This document shows positions 53,485-62,216 of a stretch of 64,000 nucleotides of DNA, piece by piece. The notes beneath the pieces are model-generated. The model was not told the DNA's origin and made no database searches. It saw only the letters and a list, made by a program, of their open reading frames with translations. The number at the start of each line of letters is the position of its first letter. Position 1 is the first letter of the stretch. The DNA is from Corallococcus soli (lineage in GTDB: Bacteria; Myxococcota; Myxococcia; Myxococcales; Myxococcaceae): positions 868,001-932,000 of the forward strand of contig NZ_JAAIYO010000002.1 in NCBI RefSeq assembly GCF_014930455.1, given 5' to 3'. Position numbers and translations under genes: made by a program.

Positions 53485-54267
53485 ATGACGGTATTCCTTC
53501 TCATGGCGTCGGGCGTGATGGCGGGCGGGTTGGGGGCGCTCCTGGGCATCGGTGGCGGCATCGTCCTGGTGCCGGTGCTGGTGTTGGGTTTCGGAATCCC
53601 CCTGGAACAGGCCGTCCCCGCGAGCCTGATGTGCGTGGTGGCCAACTCCTGCGCCGCCGCCGCCAGCTACGTGGAGAACAAGCTGAGCGACCTGCGGCTG
53701 GGGCTCACGCTGGAGCTCGCCACGGTGATGGGCGCCATCGTCGGCGGGCTGGTCGCGGCCTTCGTCGCGGAGGCGATGGTGGCGGTGGTGTTCGGCCTCT
53801 TCACCCTCTTCGTGTCGTTGCAGATGCTGCTGTTGCGCACGCCGCTCCAGGAGCCGGCGACGACGGCCAACTACGTGCCCTCCAACTACCCGCTGGGCAT
53901 CTCCGGCTCGTTCATCGCGGGGGGCCTGTCCGCGCTGCTGGGCGTGGGCGGCGGTCCGCTGAAGGTGCCGCTCATGAGCTACGGCATGCGCGTGCCCTTC
54001 AAGGTGGCCAGCGCCACCAGCAACCTGATGGTGGGCGTCACCGGGGCCGCGAGCGTCGCGGCCTACGCGTGGCGCGGCCACCTGAACCTGGGCCTCGTCG
54101 CGCCGCTGGTGGTGGGCGTGCTGGCCGGCGCGTCGGTGGGCAGCCGCCTGATGCCGAAGGTTCCCACCGCCGTGCTGAAGAAGCTCTTCGCGGCGCTGCT
54201 GCTCCTGGTGGCCGGACAGATGTTGTGGAAGGGAGGGGAGGGGTTGTGGCCGAGCGTATGGAGATGA
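53485..54267 (+). CDS. TauE/SafE-family sulfite/anion exporter
   Basis: 260 aa, an integral membrane protein with about eight hydrophobic segments. Two duplicated halves each have a Gly-rich loop: GGLGALLGIGGGIVLVPVL near 15 and GGLSALLGVGGGPLKVPLM near 150, the TauE/SafE signature. It should move sulfur-containing anions across the inner membrane. It overlaps the DUF1634 gene, a usual partner of this family. Confidence 0.92.
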   Translation: MTVFLLMASGVMAGGLGALLGIGGGIVLVPVLVLGFGIPLEQAVPASLMCVVANSCAAAASYVENKLSDLRLGLTLELATVMGAIVGGLVAAFVAEAMVAVVFGLFTLFVSLQMLLLRTPLQEPATTANYVPSNYPLGISGSFIAGGLSALLGVGGGPLKVPLMSYGMRVPFKVASATSNLMVGVTGAASVAAYAWRGHLNLGLVAPLVVGVLAGASVGSRLMPKVPTAVLKKLFAALLLLVAGQMLWKGGEGLWPSVWR

Positions 54268-54773
54268 GTGAGGCGAATCCCGTGGCACGCGCAGTTCTCT
54301 CGTCGGTGACGGGGCCCGAGGCGGTCCCGCCACCGCGCAACACGCAGCAGTCCGCCGTGGTGGCCCTGCCAGCGCCAGGGGACCGACTGCTGGAGGATCA
54401 ACTCGAGGACGCCCAGCACCCGCCGGAGTCCCTTGACCACCCGGACGCCCCACCGCGGGCCCGGCGGTGGGCGCGGCGCGCCATGGCCGGTGAGCGGTGG
54501 ATTGCCCGCGTGCTGCGCACCGGGGCGGTGATGAGCGGGGGGATGTTCGTGGCGTCGCTCGCGCTGGAGCTGCTGCCCCGCGACGAGTCCGTGCACGTGG
54601 CCATCGACCTGCTGCGCAAGGGCGCGGCGTCCATGCTGCTGGTGACGCCGGTGGCGCGGCTGGCCATGGCCGGGACGCTGCTGGGCCTGCGCGGCGAGTG
54701 GCGCTACACCGCCATCGCCGCCGGGGTGCTGGGCCTGCTGGCGCTCGCGGTGGGCGCGGGCTTCCACGCCTGA
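54246..54773 (+). CDS. DUF1634 integral membrane protein
   Basis: 175 aa from GTG 54246, which has GGGAGGGGAGGGG upstream; ATG 54258 and the ATG in the ATGA overlap at 54264 are alternatives. The first 70 residues are polar and Pro-rich. Three hydrophobic segments follow near 95-115, 125-140 and 155-170 (TGAVMSGGMFVASLAL, MLLVTPVARLAMAG, AAGVLGLLALAVG). DUF1634 proteins accompany TauE/SafE exporters, and probably form an accessory subunit. Confidence 0.82.
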   Translation: MAERMEMSEANPVARAVLSSVTGPEAVPPPRNTQQSAVVALPAPGDRLLEDQLEDAQHPPESLDHPDAPPRARRWARRAMAGERWIARVLRTGAVMSGGMFVASLALELLPRDESVHVAIDLLRKGAASMLLVTPVARLAMAGTLLGLRGEWRYTAIAAGVLGLLALAVGAGFHA

Positions 54774-54783
54774 CGCGAAGGAG

Positions 54784-54815
54784 CCGCGCGCGGTGTGACT
54801 ACACGCCGCGCGCGG
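54784..54815. terminator. 14-bp hairpin overlapping the end of the TPR gene
   Basis: Bases 54784-54797 pair with 54802-54815 (one wobble) around loop ACTA. It lies between convergent stops and includes the stop codon and last codons of the TPR gene. Probably a bidirectional terminator; no clear T-run. Confidence 0.6.
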
Positions 54816-55671
54816 TGAAGTGCGCCAGGACGTTCTTTACCTTGGCCACGTCGTCGTGGCGGCCCTGGTCCTCGTACAGCGGCAGCACGGCCTCGAACTG
54901 CTCGCGGGCCGCGGCGAAGTCCTGGAGGTAGTAGCAGGACAGCCCCAGGTCCCAGCGGGCGCGGGACTCGTAGACGTGGTCGTGCAGCTCCCCGTACCCC
55001 TCCACGGCGCGCAGCAGGTGGGGCCGCGCGTTGTCGTGGTGGCCCAGCAGGCCCTCGGACTCGCCCAGCAGCAGGTGCCCCAGCGCCAGCGCCTCCGGGT
55101 CCTCTCCCTGCTCCAGGAGCGGCACGGCTTCCAGGAAGCGCTTGCGCGCGGGCTCGTACTCGCCCTTGGCCATGCGCAGATCGCCAATGTCCAGCAGCAG
55201 CCGCGCCATGCGCTCCGTGTTGCGCGTCTGGCGGAAGAGGATGAGCGCCTCCTGGTACTTCTCCTCGGCGGCGTCGGCTTCGCCCATGGCGCGCAGGGAT
55301 TCGCCAATGCAGGCGCGGGTGAGGGCCTCGCCGTCGCGGTCGCGCGCCTCGTTGAAGAGCAGGGCGGCCACGGCCATGTGCTCGATGGCGCCCCGGTGGT
55401 CCTCGAAGTGGGCCTTCACCACGCCCAGGCCGAAGAGGGCCTGGGCCTGCCCTGGCTTGTTGCCCGCCGTCTTGAAGAAGCCCAGGGCCTCCTCGTAGTG
55501 CTCGCGGCTGGCGGCGTGGTCCTCCAGCATCCCGTGCAGCTCCGCCAGCGACACCAGGCCCTGTCCCACTTCCGAGGGAGAGCCGGTGATGCGCAGGCTG
55601 GCGAGCGCGTTCTGCTGCTTGTGGATGGCGTCGGTGATGTGGGCGCGTTCGGCGGTGTCGGGCGGGTGCAT
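54799..55671 (-). CDS. Tetratricopeptide repeat protein
   Basis: 290 aa made of about six TPR units (ASREHYEEALGFFKTAGN, GAIEHMAVAALLFNEARD, AAEEKYQEALILFRQTRN, PARKRFLEAVPLLEQGED and so on). No signal peptide. It begins 1 bp after the stop of the ScfR-like regulator (TGACATG), so it is cotranscribed and probably interacts with it or with its signalling partners (inference). Confidence 0.88.
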   Translation of the reverse strand: MHPPDTAERAHITDAIHKQQNALASLRITGSPSEVGQGLVSLAELHGMLEDHAASREHYEEALGFFKTAGNKPGQAQALFGLGVVKAHFEDHRGAIEHMAVAALLFNEARDRDGEALTRACIGESLRAMGEADAAEEKYQEALILFRQTRNTERMARLLLDIGDLRMAKGEYEPARKRFLEAVPLLEQGEDPEALALGHLLLGESEGLLGHHDNARPHLLRAVEGYGELHDHVYESRARWDLGLSCYYLQDFAAAREQFEAVLPLYEDQGRHDDVAKVKNVLAHFTARGV

Positions 55672-55672
55672 G

Positions 55673-57283
55673 TCAGTTCTCGTGAAGCTTGCGGCGCCGC
55701 AGGCCCCTGTCCAGCGAATCCTGCTTCTCGCTCCCGTCAGCGTCGTTGTCCGCGGCCTCGTTCTGGCCGTTGCGCTCGGCCTTCTCCTTCTCGTGGACGA
55801 GCAGCGGGGAGAAGAAGCAGTCCTTCTTGGTGTACTCGTCGAAGGCGAAGGCGAAGCGGTAGCTGGCCGCCGCGCGCTGGTTGCAGTCCGTGCGCTCGCA
55901 GAAGCGGCAGGAGATGCCGCTGGGGATGGCGTCCTTGCGCAGGTCGTTGGTGGGCAGGCCGTACGCCAGGTACTTCGCGTTCTCCGCGTGCGTGCCCAGG
56001 CCGATGGAGTACGCGGTGCCCTTCACGATGGAGCCCTCGATGGGCTGCAACTGCACCTTGGCGAAGCAGAAGTAGGTCGTGCCGTCCGGCATGATGGAGT
56101 ACTGGCGCGTGATCTGGGACGGGTTCAGGAACGCCAGGTGCACCGCCCACTTCGCGCAGGAGCCACCGCCCGACGCGAAGCGGATGCCGGTGCCGCTGTA
56201 GCGCTTGGAGATGTTGCCCGCGATGTCCGCGCGCAGGAAGTGGAAGGGCAGGCCCTGGCGCTTGGGGTCGGACAGGTTGCAGATGCGGTGGGCCACCGTC
56301 TCGTACGTGGTGCCGAACACGTTGGAGAGCAGCTCCACGTCGTAGCGCGTGCGCTGCACCTCCTTGAAGAACTCGCTGTAGGGCAGCATCAGCGCGCCGG
56401 CGAAGTAGTTCGCCAGGTTGACCTTGATGAGCCGCTCCGTCTCCCCGTGCCGCATGCGCCCGGCGCCCAGGATGCGCTCCACCAGCTTCTCGCGGTCCAT
56501 CACCATCAGGCCAATGGAGGCGGCGATCTGGAACTTCAGGGGCTGTTCGGTGAGGTCCGGCGACAGCGTGAGCGTCCGGGCGTCCAGGTCCAGCCTGCGC
56601 ACCACGGACGAACCGCTGGTGGCGCGTTCAATCATCACCCGGTAGTCGAAGCGCTCCTCCAGCATGCGGGTGAGCTGGCTGCTGGTGATCTGCTGCTCCA
56701 GGCGGAAGTCGCGGCGCAGCCCCTCCGCCAGTTCCTCCAGCTCCGGGAAGTAGTTGCGGTGCTTCTCCAGGAAGTCGCTGACCTCGTCGAAGGGCGAGTA
56801 GTCGAAGCGCACGCCCGGCGTGTTGCCCAGGCCGTTGCCGGACGGGGAGCCCTGCGTGCGGGTGCGCTCCTCCACGTTGAGCTGCGCGAGCACGTTCTCC
56901 AGCTGCGTGCGCGTGTTCTTGTAGAGGTTGAAGAGCGCCGCCACGGTGCCCGCGAGCTTCGGTTCGGCGGACAGCGACTGGAGCGACTCCGAGTCGATGT
57001 CCAGGCTCTTGAGCAGCGGCTCGTCCAGGAGCTTCGCCAGGGCCTCGTCCACGCGGCCCTCGCCCAGCGTGGACATGAACTGTTCGGGGTCCTGCTCGAA
57101 GTAGCGCAGCGCCTTCCAGAGCAGCGGGAAGGGCATCACGCGCTTGCCCTTCTCGATGAGGTTCAGGTACGCGGGCGACACGCCCAGGTCCTTGGCCGCG
57201 TCCGCCTGCTTGATGTTGCGCTGCAACCGGAGGCCTCGAAGCTTCAGGCCCACGTTCGCGTTCAGAGCGTTGTCGTTGTTCAT
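55673..57283 (-). CDS. XRE-family transcriptional regulator of the ScfR/RamB type
   Basis: 536 aa from ATG 57283 (GTG 57295 possible). The N-terminal helix-turn-helix is about 12-65 (KLRGLRLQRNIKQADAAKDLGVSPAYLNLIEKGKR). The middle (about 180-350) holds the ImmA/IrrE-like region, where FAGALMLPYSEF occurs; the C-terminal DUF2083 has a Cys cluster ISCRFCERTDCNQRAA. Relatives control propionate, acetate or glyoxylate metabolism through short acyl-CoA ligands. A perfect 24-bp palindrome lies 64 bp upstream, a likely autoregulatory operator. Confidence 0.88.
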   Translation of the reverse strand: MNNDNALNANVGLKLRGLRLQRNIKQADAAKDLGVSPAYLNLIEKGKRVMPFPLLWKALRYFEQDPEQFMSTLGEGRVDEALAKLLDEPLLKSLDIDSESLQSLSAEPKLAGTVAALFNLYKNTRTQLENVLAQLNVEERTRTQGSPSGNGLGNTPGVRFDYSPFDEVSDFLEKHRNYFPELEELAEGLRRDFRLEQQITSSQLTRMLEERFDYRVMIERATSGSSVVRRLDLDARTLTLSPDLTEQPLKFQIAASIGLMVMDREKLVERILGAGRMRHGETERLIKVNLANYFAGALMLPYSEFFKEVQRTRYDVELLSNVFGTTYETVAHRICNLSDPKRQGLPFHFLRADIAGNISKRYSGTGIRFASGGGSCAKWAVHLAFLNPSQITRQYSIMPDGTTYFCFAKVQLQPIEGSIVKGTAYSIGLGTHAENAKYLAYGLPTNDLRKDAIPSGISCRFCERTDCNQRAAASYRFAFAFDEYTKKDCFFSPLLVHEKEKAERNGQNEAADNDADGSEKQDSLDRGLRRRKLHEN

Positions 57284-57346
57284 GGCTCCAGCCACCGGCG
57301 GGCCGCGTCAAAGGACGTGTCCGGCACCGGGTCTCTGGATCCACTC

Positions 57347-57370
57347 TGCAAATCGATTTACCGATTTGCA
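57347..57370. promoter_or_regulatory. Perfect palindromic operator upstream of the ScfR-like gene
   Basis: TGCAAATCG (57347-57355) and CGATTTGCA (57362-57370) form an exact 9-bp inverted repeat around a 6-nt AT-rich spacer. The TTTGCAA half-site resembles the RamB-type operator core of the family. It is 64 bp upstream of the regulator's ATG, so autoregulation is expected. Confidence 0.7.
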
Positions 57371-57529
57371 ATAAACGTTTCGGTGCCATGGGAGCGCTGT
57401 CCCACAGGCGACGCGCGAAGGGTTGACTGCCTCCCTCCTGGGCAGATTCCGGCGTAATCCCATGTAATCACAGCGCTTTCAGGTGTCGCCGGTGTGCGGA
57501 GGCGTCGCCGGTGGCGCGGGTTGTCAACC

Positions 57530-57574
57530 GTTTACCGACGCGATGCGCCAAGGACTGGGGAAAAGTCAGTAAAC
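57530..57574. repeat. Inverted repeat sharing the TTTACCGA core
   Basis: GTTTACCGAC (57530-57539) and GTCAGTAAAC (57565-57574) are inverted with one mismatch and a 25-nt spacer. TTTACCGA also occurs in the nearby operator (57357-57364). This may be a second binding site for the same regulator, close to the 3' end of fabF. Confidence 0.4.
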
Positions 57575-57588
57575 CGGCGGATGCGTTT

Positions 57589-58851
57589 TTACAAAGGAGG
57601 GAGGGGGCTCTCCGGGGCGCGGCGGAAGACGAGGGCGACGTTGGTGCCGCCGAAGCCGAAGGAGTTGCTCATCACGGCGTCCACGCGCTGTTCGCGGGCG
57701 ACGTTGGGGATGCAGTCCAGGGGGATGCGCGGGTCCTGGTGCTCCAGGTTGATGGTGGGCGGGAGCACCCCCCGGGTGAGGGCCAGGATGCTGATGACGG
57801 CCTCGGCGGCGCCGGCCGCGCCGTTCATGTGGCCCGTCATGGACTTGGTGGAGGAGATGGCGAGCCTGGCGGCCGCGTCGCCGAATACGCGGGCGATGCC
57901 CTGCATCTCCAGCAGGTCGCCAATCTCCGTGGAGGTGCCGTGCGCGTTGAGGTAGCCGATGTCGCCTGGCGCCAGCCGCGCGTCCTTGAGGGCGGCCCTC
58001 ATGGCGCGCTGGGCGCCCTCGTGTTCGGGGGCGGGCGCGGTGACGTGGTTCGCGTCGGAGCTGGCGCCGTAGCCCACCAGCTCCGCCAGGATGCGGGCGC
58101 CGCGCGCGCGGGCGGACTCGTACTCCTCCAGGACGAGGATGCCCGCGCCCTCCGCGAGGACGAAGCCGTCGCGGTCCTGGTCGAAGGGGCGGCTGGCGGC
58201 CTGGGGCGCGTCGTTGCGCGTGGACAGGGCCTTCATCGCGGCGAAGCCACCGACGCCCAGCATGGAGATGGGCGCCTCCGCGCCGCCCGCCACCGCCGCG
58301 TCGAACTCACCGCGCTGGATGCCGCGCATCGCTTCGCCAATGGCGTGGGCGCTGGTGGAGCACGCGGAGTTGGTGGACCAGGAGGGGCCCTTGATGCCGT
58401 GGCGCAGGGTGACGTAGCCGGGCGCCATGTTGATGATCATCTGGAGGATGAAGAAGGGGCTGATGCGATCCGGCCCCTTCTCCAGCGCCTTCTTGTACGT
58501 CTCCTCCATGCTGGCGATGCCGCCGATGCCGGAGCCGATGATGGCCGCCACGCGCTCCGCGTTCTCCGGGGTGATTTTCAAACCCGAGTCCGCGATGGCC
58601 ATGTCCGCCGCCGCCACCGCGAACTGCGTGAAGCGGTCCATGCGCCGCACCTCGCGCCGTTCGATGAAGTCCTCCGGGTTGAAGTCCTTCACCTCGCCGG
58701 CGAACCGGCAGGCGAGCGGGCTTGCGTCGAACAGGGTGATGGGCCCCACGCCGCTCCGGCCGTGGACAAGCCCCTCCCAGCTCTTCTCCACCCCGGTGCC
58801 ACATGGGCTGATGAGCCCCATTCCCGTCACCACCACGCGCCGCTGCTCCAT
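57589..58851 (-). CDS. fabF: Beta-ketoacyl-ACP synthase II (FabF)
   Basis: 420 aa from ATG 58851, with AAGGAGCC and 6-nt spacing. The catalytic triad is visible: Cys in [13 protein letters not shown] near 168, His in [11 protein letters not shown] near 308 and His in [12 protein letters not shown] near 345. It elongates acyl-ACP in type II fatty acid synthesis. There is no acpP or fabG next to it, so this is probably a second copy. The gene runs opposite to a thioesterase across 141 bp. Confidence 0.95.
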   Translation of the reverse strand: MEQRRVVVTGMGLISPCGTGVEKSWEGLVHGRSGVGPITLFDASPLACRFAGEVKDFNPEDFIERREVRRMDRFTQFAVAAADMAIADSGLKITPENAERVAAIIGSGIGGIASMEETYKKALEKGPDRISPFFILQMIINMAPGYVTLRHGIKGPSWSTNSACSTSAHAIGEAMRGIQRGEFDAAVAGGAEAPISMLGVGGFAAMKALSTRNDAPQAASRPFDQDRDGFVLAEGAGILVLEEYESARARGARILAELVGYGASSDANHVTAPAPEHEGAQRAMRAALKDARLAPGDIGYLNAHGTSTEIGDLLEMQGIARVFGDAAARLAISSTKSMTGHMNGAAGAAEAVISILALTRGVLPPTINLEHQDPRIPLDCIPNVAREQRVDAVMSNSFGFGGTNVALVFRRAPESPLPPL

Positions 58852-58992
58852 GGAAGGCTCCTTGACGCCCGACTTCGGACAGGATGGTATTACGGACATA
58901 CTTCCATGGGTTCAAGTCCAAGGCGCTTGGAAGCAGTGGCTCCAGGTGACGGATGGAAGGATGACGGTCATTCAATGATGAAGGAGCCTTCG

Positions 58993-59517
58993 ATGAGCGA
59001 GCAGGCCGTGAACCCGCGCACGCGGACGGTGACGTGGAAGGACCCCCGGGAGGGCGCCTCCGCGGCGAAGAAGCTGTCGGGGCTGGAGTACCTGCGCGCC
59101 ATCCAGAAGGGGGACCTGCCGGGGCCGCCCATCGCGGAGCTGATGGGCTTCAGCCCCGTGGAGGTGGAGGAGGGCAAGGTGGTGTTCGGGGTGCAGCCGG
59201 GGGAGCACCACTACAATCCCATTGGCATGGTGCACGGGGGGCTGGCGGCCACGTTGATGGACTCGGCGATGGGGTGCGCCATCCACACGATGCTGCCGGT
59301 GGGCGTGGGGTACACGACGCTGGAGCTGCACGTGAACTACGTGAAGGGCATCGCGCACGACTCCGGGCAGTTGTTCTGCAAGGGGGAGGTCATCCACCTG
59401 GGCGGCAGGGTGGCGACGGCGCAGGGGCGGCTGGTGGACGCGCAGGGCAACCTCTACGCGCACGGCACCACGACGTGCATGATCTTCCGGCCGCCCGGTC
59501 CGGGCGCGAAGGAGTAG
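58993..59517 (+). CDS. PaaI-type hotdog-fold thioesterase
   Basis: 174 aa from ATG 58993 (AAGGAG, 6-nt spacing). The hotdog core shows HYNPIGMVHGGLAATLMDSAMG near 75 with the catalytic-type Asn/Gly/Asp, then LELHVNYVKGI and TTTCMIFRP. It should hydrolyse a CoA or ACP thioester. It is followed 9 bp later by a TetR regulator, so they are one unit; together with the divergent fabF this hints at fatty-acid metabolism control (inference). Confidence 0.87.
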   Translation: MSEQAVNPRTRTVTWKDPREGASAAKKLSGLEYLRAIQKGDLPGPPIAELMGFSPVEVEEGKVVFGVQPGEHHYNPIGMVHGGLAATLMDSAMGCAIHTMLPVGVGYTTLELHVNYVKGIAHDSGQLFCKGEVIHLGGRVATAQGRLVDAQGNLYAHGTTTCMIFRPPGPGAKE

Positions 59518-59526
59518 GAGCGGACG

Positions 59527-60357
59527 ATGCGCTACACCGCCGAGCACAAGCAGGCCACGCACACGCGCATCCTGGCCGCGGCGGAGAAGTTGTTCCGCGC
59601 GGAGGGGTTCAGCGGGGCGAGCGTGGAGCGCGTGATGCGCGCCGCGGGCCTGACGGTGGGCGGCTTCTACGCCCATTTCGCCTCCAAGGAATCGCTGCTC
59701 GCGGAGACCCTGCGGGCGTTCATGGAGGAGCGCAAGAGGCGCTGGCTCGCGGGGCTGGAGGGGCTGCGGGGGCCGGCGTTCCTGGACCACTTCGCGCGGC
59801 GCTACCTGAGCCTCTACAACCGGGACACGGGGCAGACGAGCTGCATGATGCCGTCGCTCCTGTCGGACCTGACGCGCGCGCCGCCGGAGGTCCAGGCCGC
59901 GTTCAGCCAGGGCCTGGACGAGCTGGTGGACGCGGCGCAGGGCCAGCTCCCGGCGCGGGAGGGCGCGACGCCCCGGCAGCAGATGCTGGCCACGGTGGCG
60001 CTGTGCTTCGGTGCGATGACGCTCGCGCGGGCGACTGGTTCGCACGCGGTGTCGGCGGAGCTCCTCGACGCGGCCCGGGCGTTGCTGCTCGCGGGCGCTC
60101 CGGTGGAGGAGGCAGGGGCGGCGAACGGGGACCGGAGGCGGCGCGCGGACAGGCCCGCACCGGATGCGCCCGCTCCGCCGGCAGGGACGCCGAGCGCGGG
60201 GGCACGGCCCGCGAACGCAGCGGAGGCACGTCCTCCCCGGCCGGCGCGGAAGAAGACGGCACGGAGCCTGAGCGCGGGGGCACGGCCCACGAACGCAGCA
60301 GAGGCGACGGCTCGTTCGTCTCCGCCCGTACGGAAGAAGAAGTCACCACGGGGCTGA
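59527..60357 (+). CDS. TetR-family regulator with a long repetitive basic tail
   Basis: 276 aa. The helix-turn-helix is about 10-55 (TRILAAAEKLFRAEGFSGASVERVMRAAGLTVGGFYAHFASKESLL), and the ligand-binding helical domain runs to about 195. Beyond this are about 80 residues of Pro/Ala/Arg/Lys sequence with the unit SAGARPxNAAEA present twice, encoded by a 78-bp-period DNA repeat (60192-60309). Such a tail is not normal for TetR proteins. It probably controls the thioesterase gene just upstream, and perhaps fabF. Confidence 0.87.
   Translation: MRYTAEHKQATHTRILAAAEKLFRAEGFSGASVERVMRAAGLTVGGFYAHFASKESLLAETLRAFMEERKRRWLAGLEGLRGPAFLDHFARRYLSLYNRDTGQTSCMMPSLLSDLTRAPPEVQAAFSQGLDELVDAAQGQLPAREGATPRQQMLATVALCFGAMTLARATGSHAVSAELLDAARALLLAGAPVEEAGAANGDRRRRADRPAPDAPAPPAGTPSAGARPANAAEARPPRPARKKTARSLSAGARPTNAAEATARSSPPVRKKKSPRG
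60192..60309. repeat. Two copies of a 38-40-bp direct repeat inside the TetR tail
   Basis: Near-identical units begin at 60192 and 60270 (start GAGCGCGGGGGCACGGCCC), differing at a few positions. They code for the duplicated tail element, and lengthen the regulator in frame. Confidence 0.65.
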
Positions 60358-60563
60358 GGGCCCCGGCCCAGGAGCTGCGCTCGCGCGTCCCTGGCGGTCT
60401 GCACCCAGGAAGCCGCCCCCTGACGCAAGGTGGCTCACTGTCGGCCGCGGACGCGCCCACCTTCCGACGCTCGTCCTGCCGCGTCGACACAACGGACTGG
60501 ACGCCACGGGGCACACCGTGGGGTCCTCTCTTCCGGAACGGACACACCGGAAGGCGGTGCCGC

Positions 60564-61994
60564 GTGGATGGCTTGAAGACGAGGGTGCCTCGCGCGTTTC
60601 TCCTCTTCCTGGCGCTCAGCCTCGGCGCTTGCGCCACCGCGCGCTCCCCGCTGCCCCGCAGGGAGACCGCGGCGCTGCGCTACAACGTCACGTACACGCG
60701 CGAGCCCGGGCGGGGACTGGACGTGGAGATCGTCCTCCTGCCGTCGTCCCCGCGCGACTTCCTCTTCCGACAGCCGCAGCGCGTGGACACCGTCTGGGCC
60801 CTGGGCGAGGGTGGCTCCGCCCACCCGCTGCGCCTGCGCGACGGCGAGGTCCGCGTGCCCCCGGGCACCCGCTTCCTGCGCTACCACTATCCGCTGGAGT
60901 CCCGCTCGCGCGGCGGTGAGCGCTCCTTCTTCTCCGGCACCGGGGAGGGGGATGCGTGGCACGTGGCCGGCCGTGCGTACCTCCTGCGCCCGCGCGTGGT
61001 GGCGCCCGAGCTGCGCGTGGAGTTCACGGTGTCGGGCACGGACGCGCTCCTGCCCTGGCTCCCGGACGACGCGGGCGTCTACCACCTGCGCGGCGAGGAC
61101 CTGGTCGACTCGGGCTTCCATGGCTTCGGCGGCCGGCGGTGCGAAGCGCGCGTGGACACCTCCGTGCTGGAGGTCGCGCTGCTGGGCCGCTTCACGCACC
61201 TGTCGGACGCGGACGTCTGCGCGTGGCTCGCCCAGGCCGCGCGCGAGGTGAGCACCGTGCGCAGGGCGTTCCCGCACCCGCGCATCACCGTGCGCGTCGT
61301 GCCCGTGCCCGGCGCGGATGAGCCCGCCCTCTTCGGCATGGTCCAGTGGAGCTCACCCCCCAGCATCTCCATCCTCGTGGGCCAGGACACCACCGCCGCG
61401 TCCTTCACCGGGGACTGGATCGCCGTCCATGAAATGCTGCACCTGACGCACCCCACGCTGATGCCGCGCGTGGCGTGGCTCACCGAAGGGCTGGCCACCT
61501 ACTACACGGAGCTCGCCCGAGCCCGCTCCGGACGCCAGACGGCGCGACAGGCGTGGCAGGAGCTGACGGACGGCTTCGCCCGGGGCCAGGCCGCCGCGGG
61601 CTCGCGCACCATGGCGGAGGTCGTCGCGCTCGACGGCGACTGGCAGGGCGTCTACTGGGCGGGCGCCCTGTTCGCCCTGCGGCTGGACGTGGAGCTGCGA
61701 CGCGTGACGCAGGGGCGCGCACGGCTGGAGGACGTGCTGGAGCTGCTGGCCACTCGGGGCCCCACGTCCTCGCTCGCCGGCTTCGGTGCCGCCGTGGACA
61801 CCGTCGCGGGCGAGCCCCTCTTCGACGGATTGCTGGACCACCAACTGTCGGCTCCGGCTTTCTCCGACCTGGGAAGTTTGTTAGATCGCCTCGGCGTCCG
61901 GATTGACCCGGGGGGCGTCAAGCTCCAAGCTGCCCCGGACAGTCGGTTGCGTGAATCGGTGGACGGTGGACGGCCCTCGGATGACGCGGGGTGA
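60564..61994 (+). CDS. Gluzincin-type metallopeptidase-like lipoprotein
   Basis: 476 aa from GTG 60564 (GGAAGGCGG upstream). The signal peptide ends in lipobox LGAC (Cys20 or so). A beta-rich N-terminal part precedes the catalytic region, with HEMLHLTH near 295 and WLTEGLATYY near 310, the HExxH...E gluzincin arrangement seen in M1/M61-type aminopeptidases. Helical C-terminus. It is exported and membrane-anchored; its substrate is unknown. Confidence 0.83.
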   Translation: MDGLKTRVPRAFLLFLALSLGACATARSPLPRRETAALRYNVTYTREPGRGLDVEIVLLPSSPRDFLFRQPQRVDTVWALGEGGSAHPLRLRDGEVRVPPGTRFLRYHYPLESRSRGGERSFFSGTGEGDAWHVAGRAYLLRPRVVAPELRVEFTVSGTDALLPWLPDDAGVYHLRGEDLVDSGFHGFGGRRCEARVDTSVLEVALLGRFTHLSDADVCAWLAQAAREVSTVRRAFPHPRITVRVVPVPGADEPALFGMVQWSSPPSISILVGQDTTAASFTGDWIAVHEMLHLTHPTLMPRVAWLTEGLATYYTELARARSGRQTARQAWQELTDGFARGQAAAGSRTMAEVVALDGDWQGVYWAGALFALRLDVELRRVTQGRARLEDVLELLATRGPTSSLAGFGAAVDTVAGEPLFDGLLDHQLSAPAFSDLGSLLDRLGVRIDPGGVKLQAAPDSRLRESVDGGRPSDDAG

Positions 61995-62016
61995 ACACCT
62001 GGAAAAGGGCGGGGCT

Positions 62017-62043
62017 GTAACCGCTCCCACGGGTGTCGCGTAT
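62017..62043 (+). promoter_or_regulatory. ECF-type promoter GTAACC-N16-CGTAT of the MNIO operon
   Basis: GTAACC at 62017-62022, 16 nt, then CGTAT at 62039-62043. Spacing is that of ECF-sigma promoters, and GTAACC is the -35 box of the Caulobacter SigF regulon that controls bufferin genes. It would give a 5' leader of roughly 165 nt before the precursor ATG at 62217. Confidence 0.6.
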
Positions 62044-62216
62044 CGCATGCATCCGCGAGCTCCGCGGCTTCCGTAGATGAGGCCTCCGGCATCAGGCGCG
62101 CTGAAGCGCTGCCGCTCAAGGTGGACGTCACCGTCGACGCCTGGGGCTCCACGCAAGTTCAAGCCGTAAGCGCTTTCACCGTAGTCACACCCCCGCGGTA
62201 CGAAAGGAAGCAACAC

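Noticed and set aside
60358-60563. Possible gene between the TetR gene and the gluzincin
   Set aside because: Frames here have no start with a ribosome site and no recognisable sequence; treated as intergenic.
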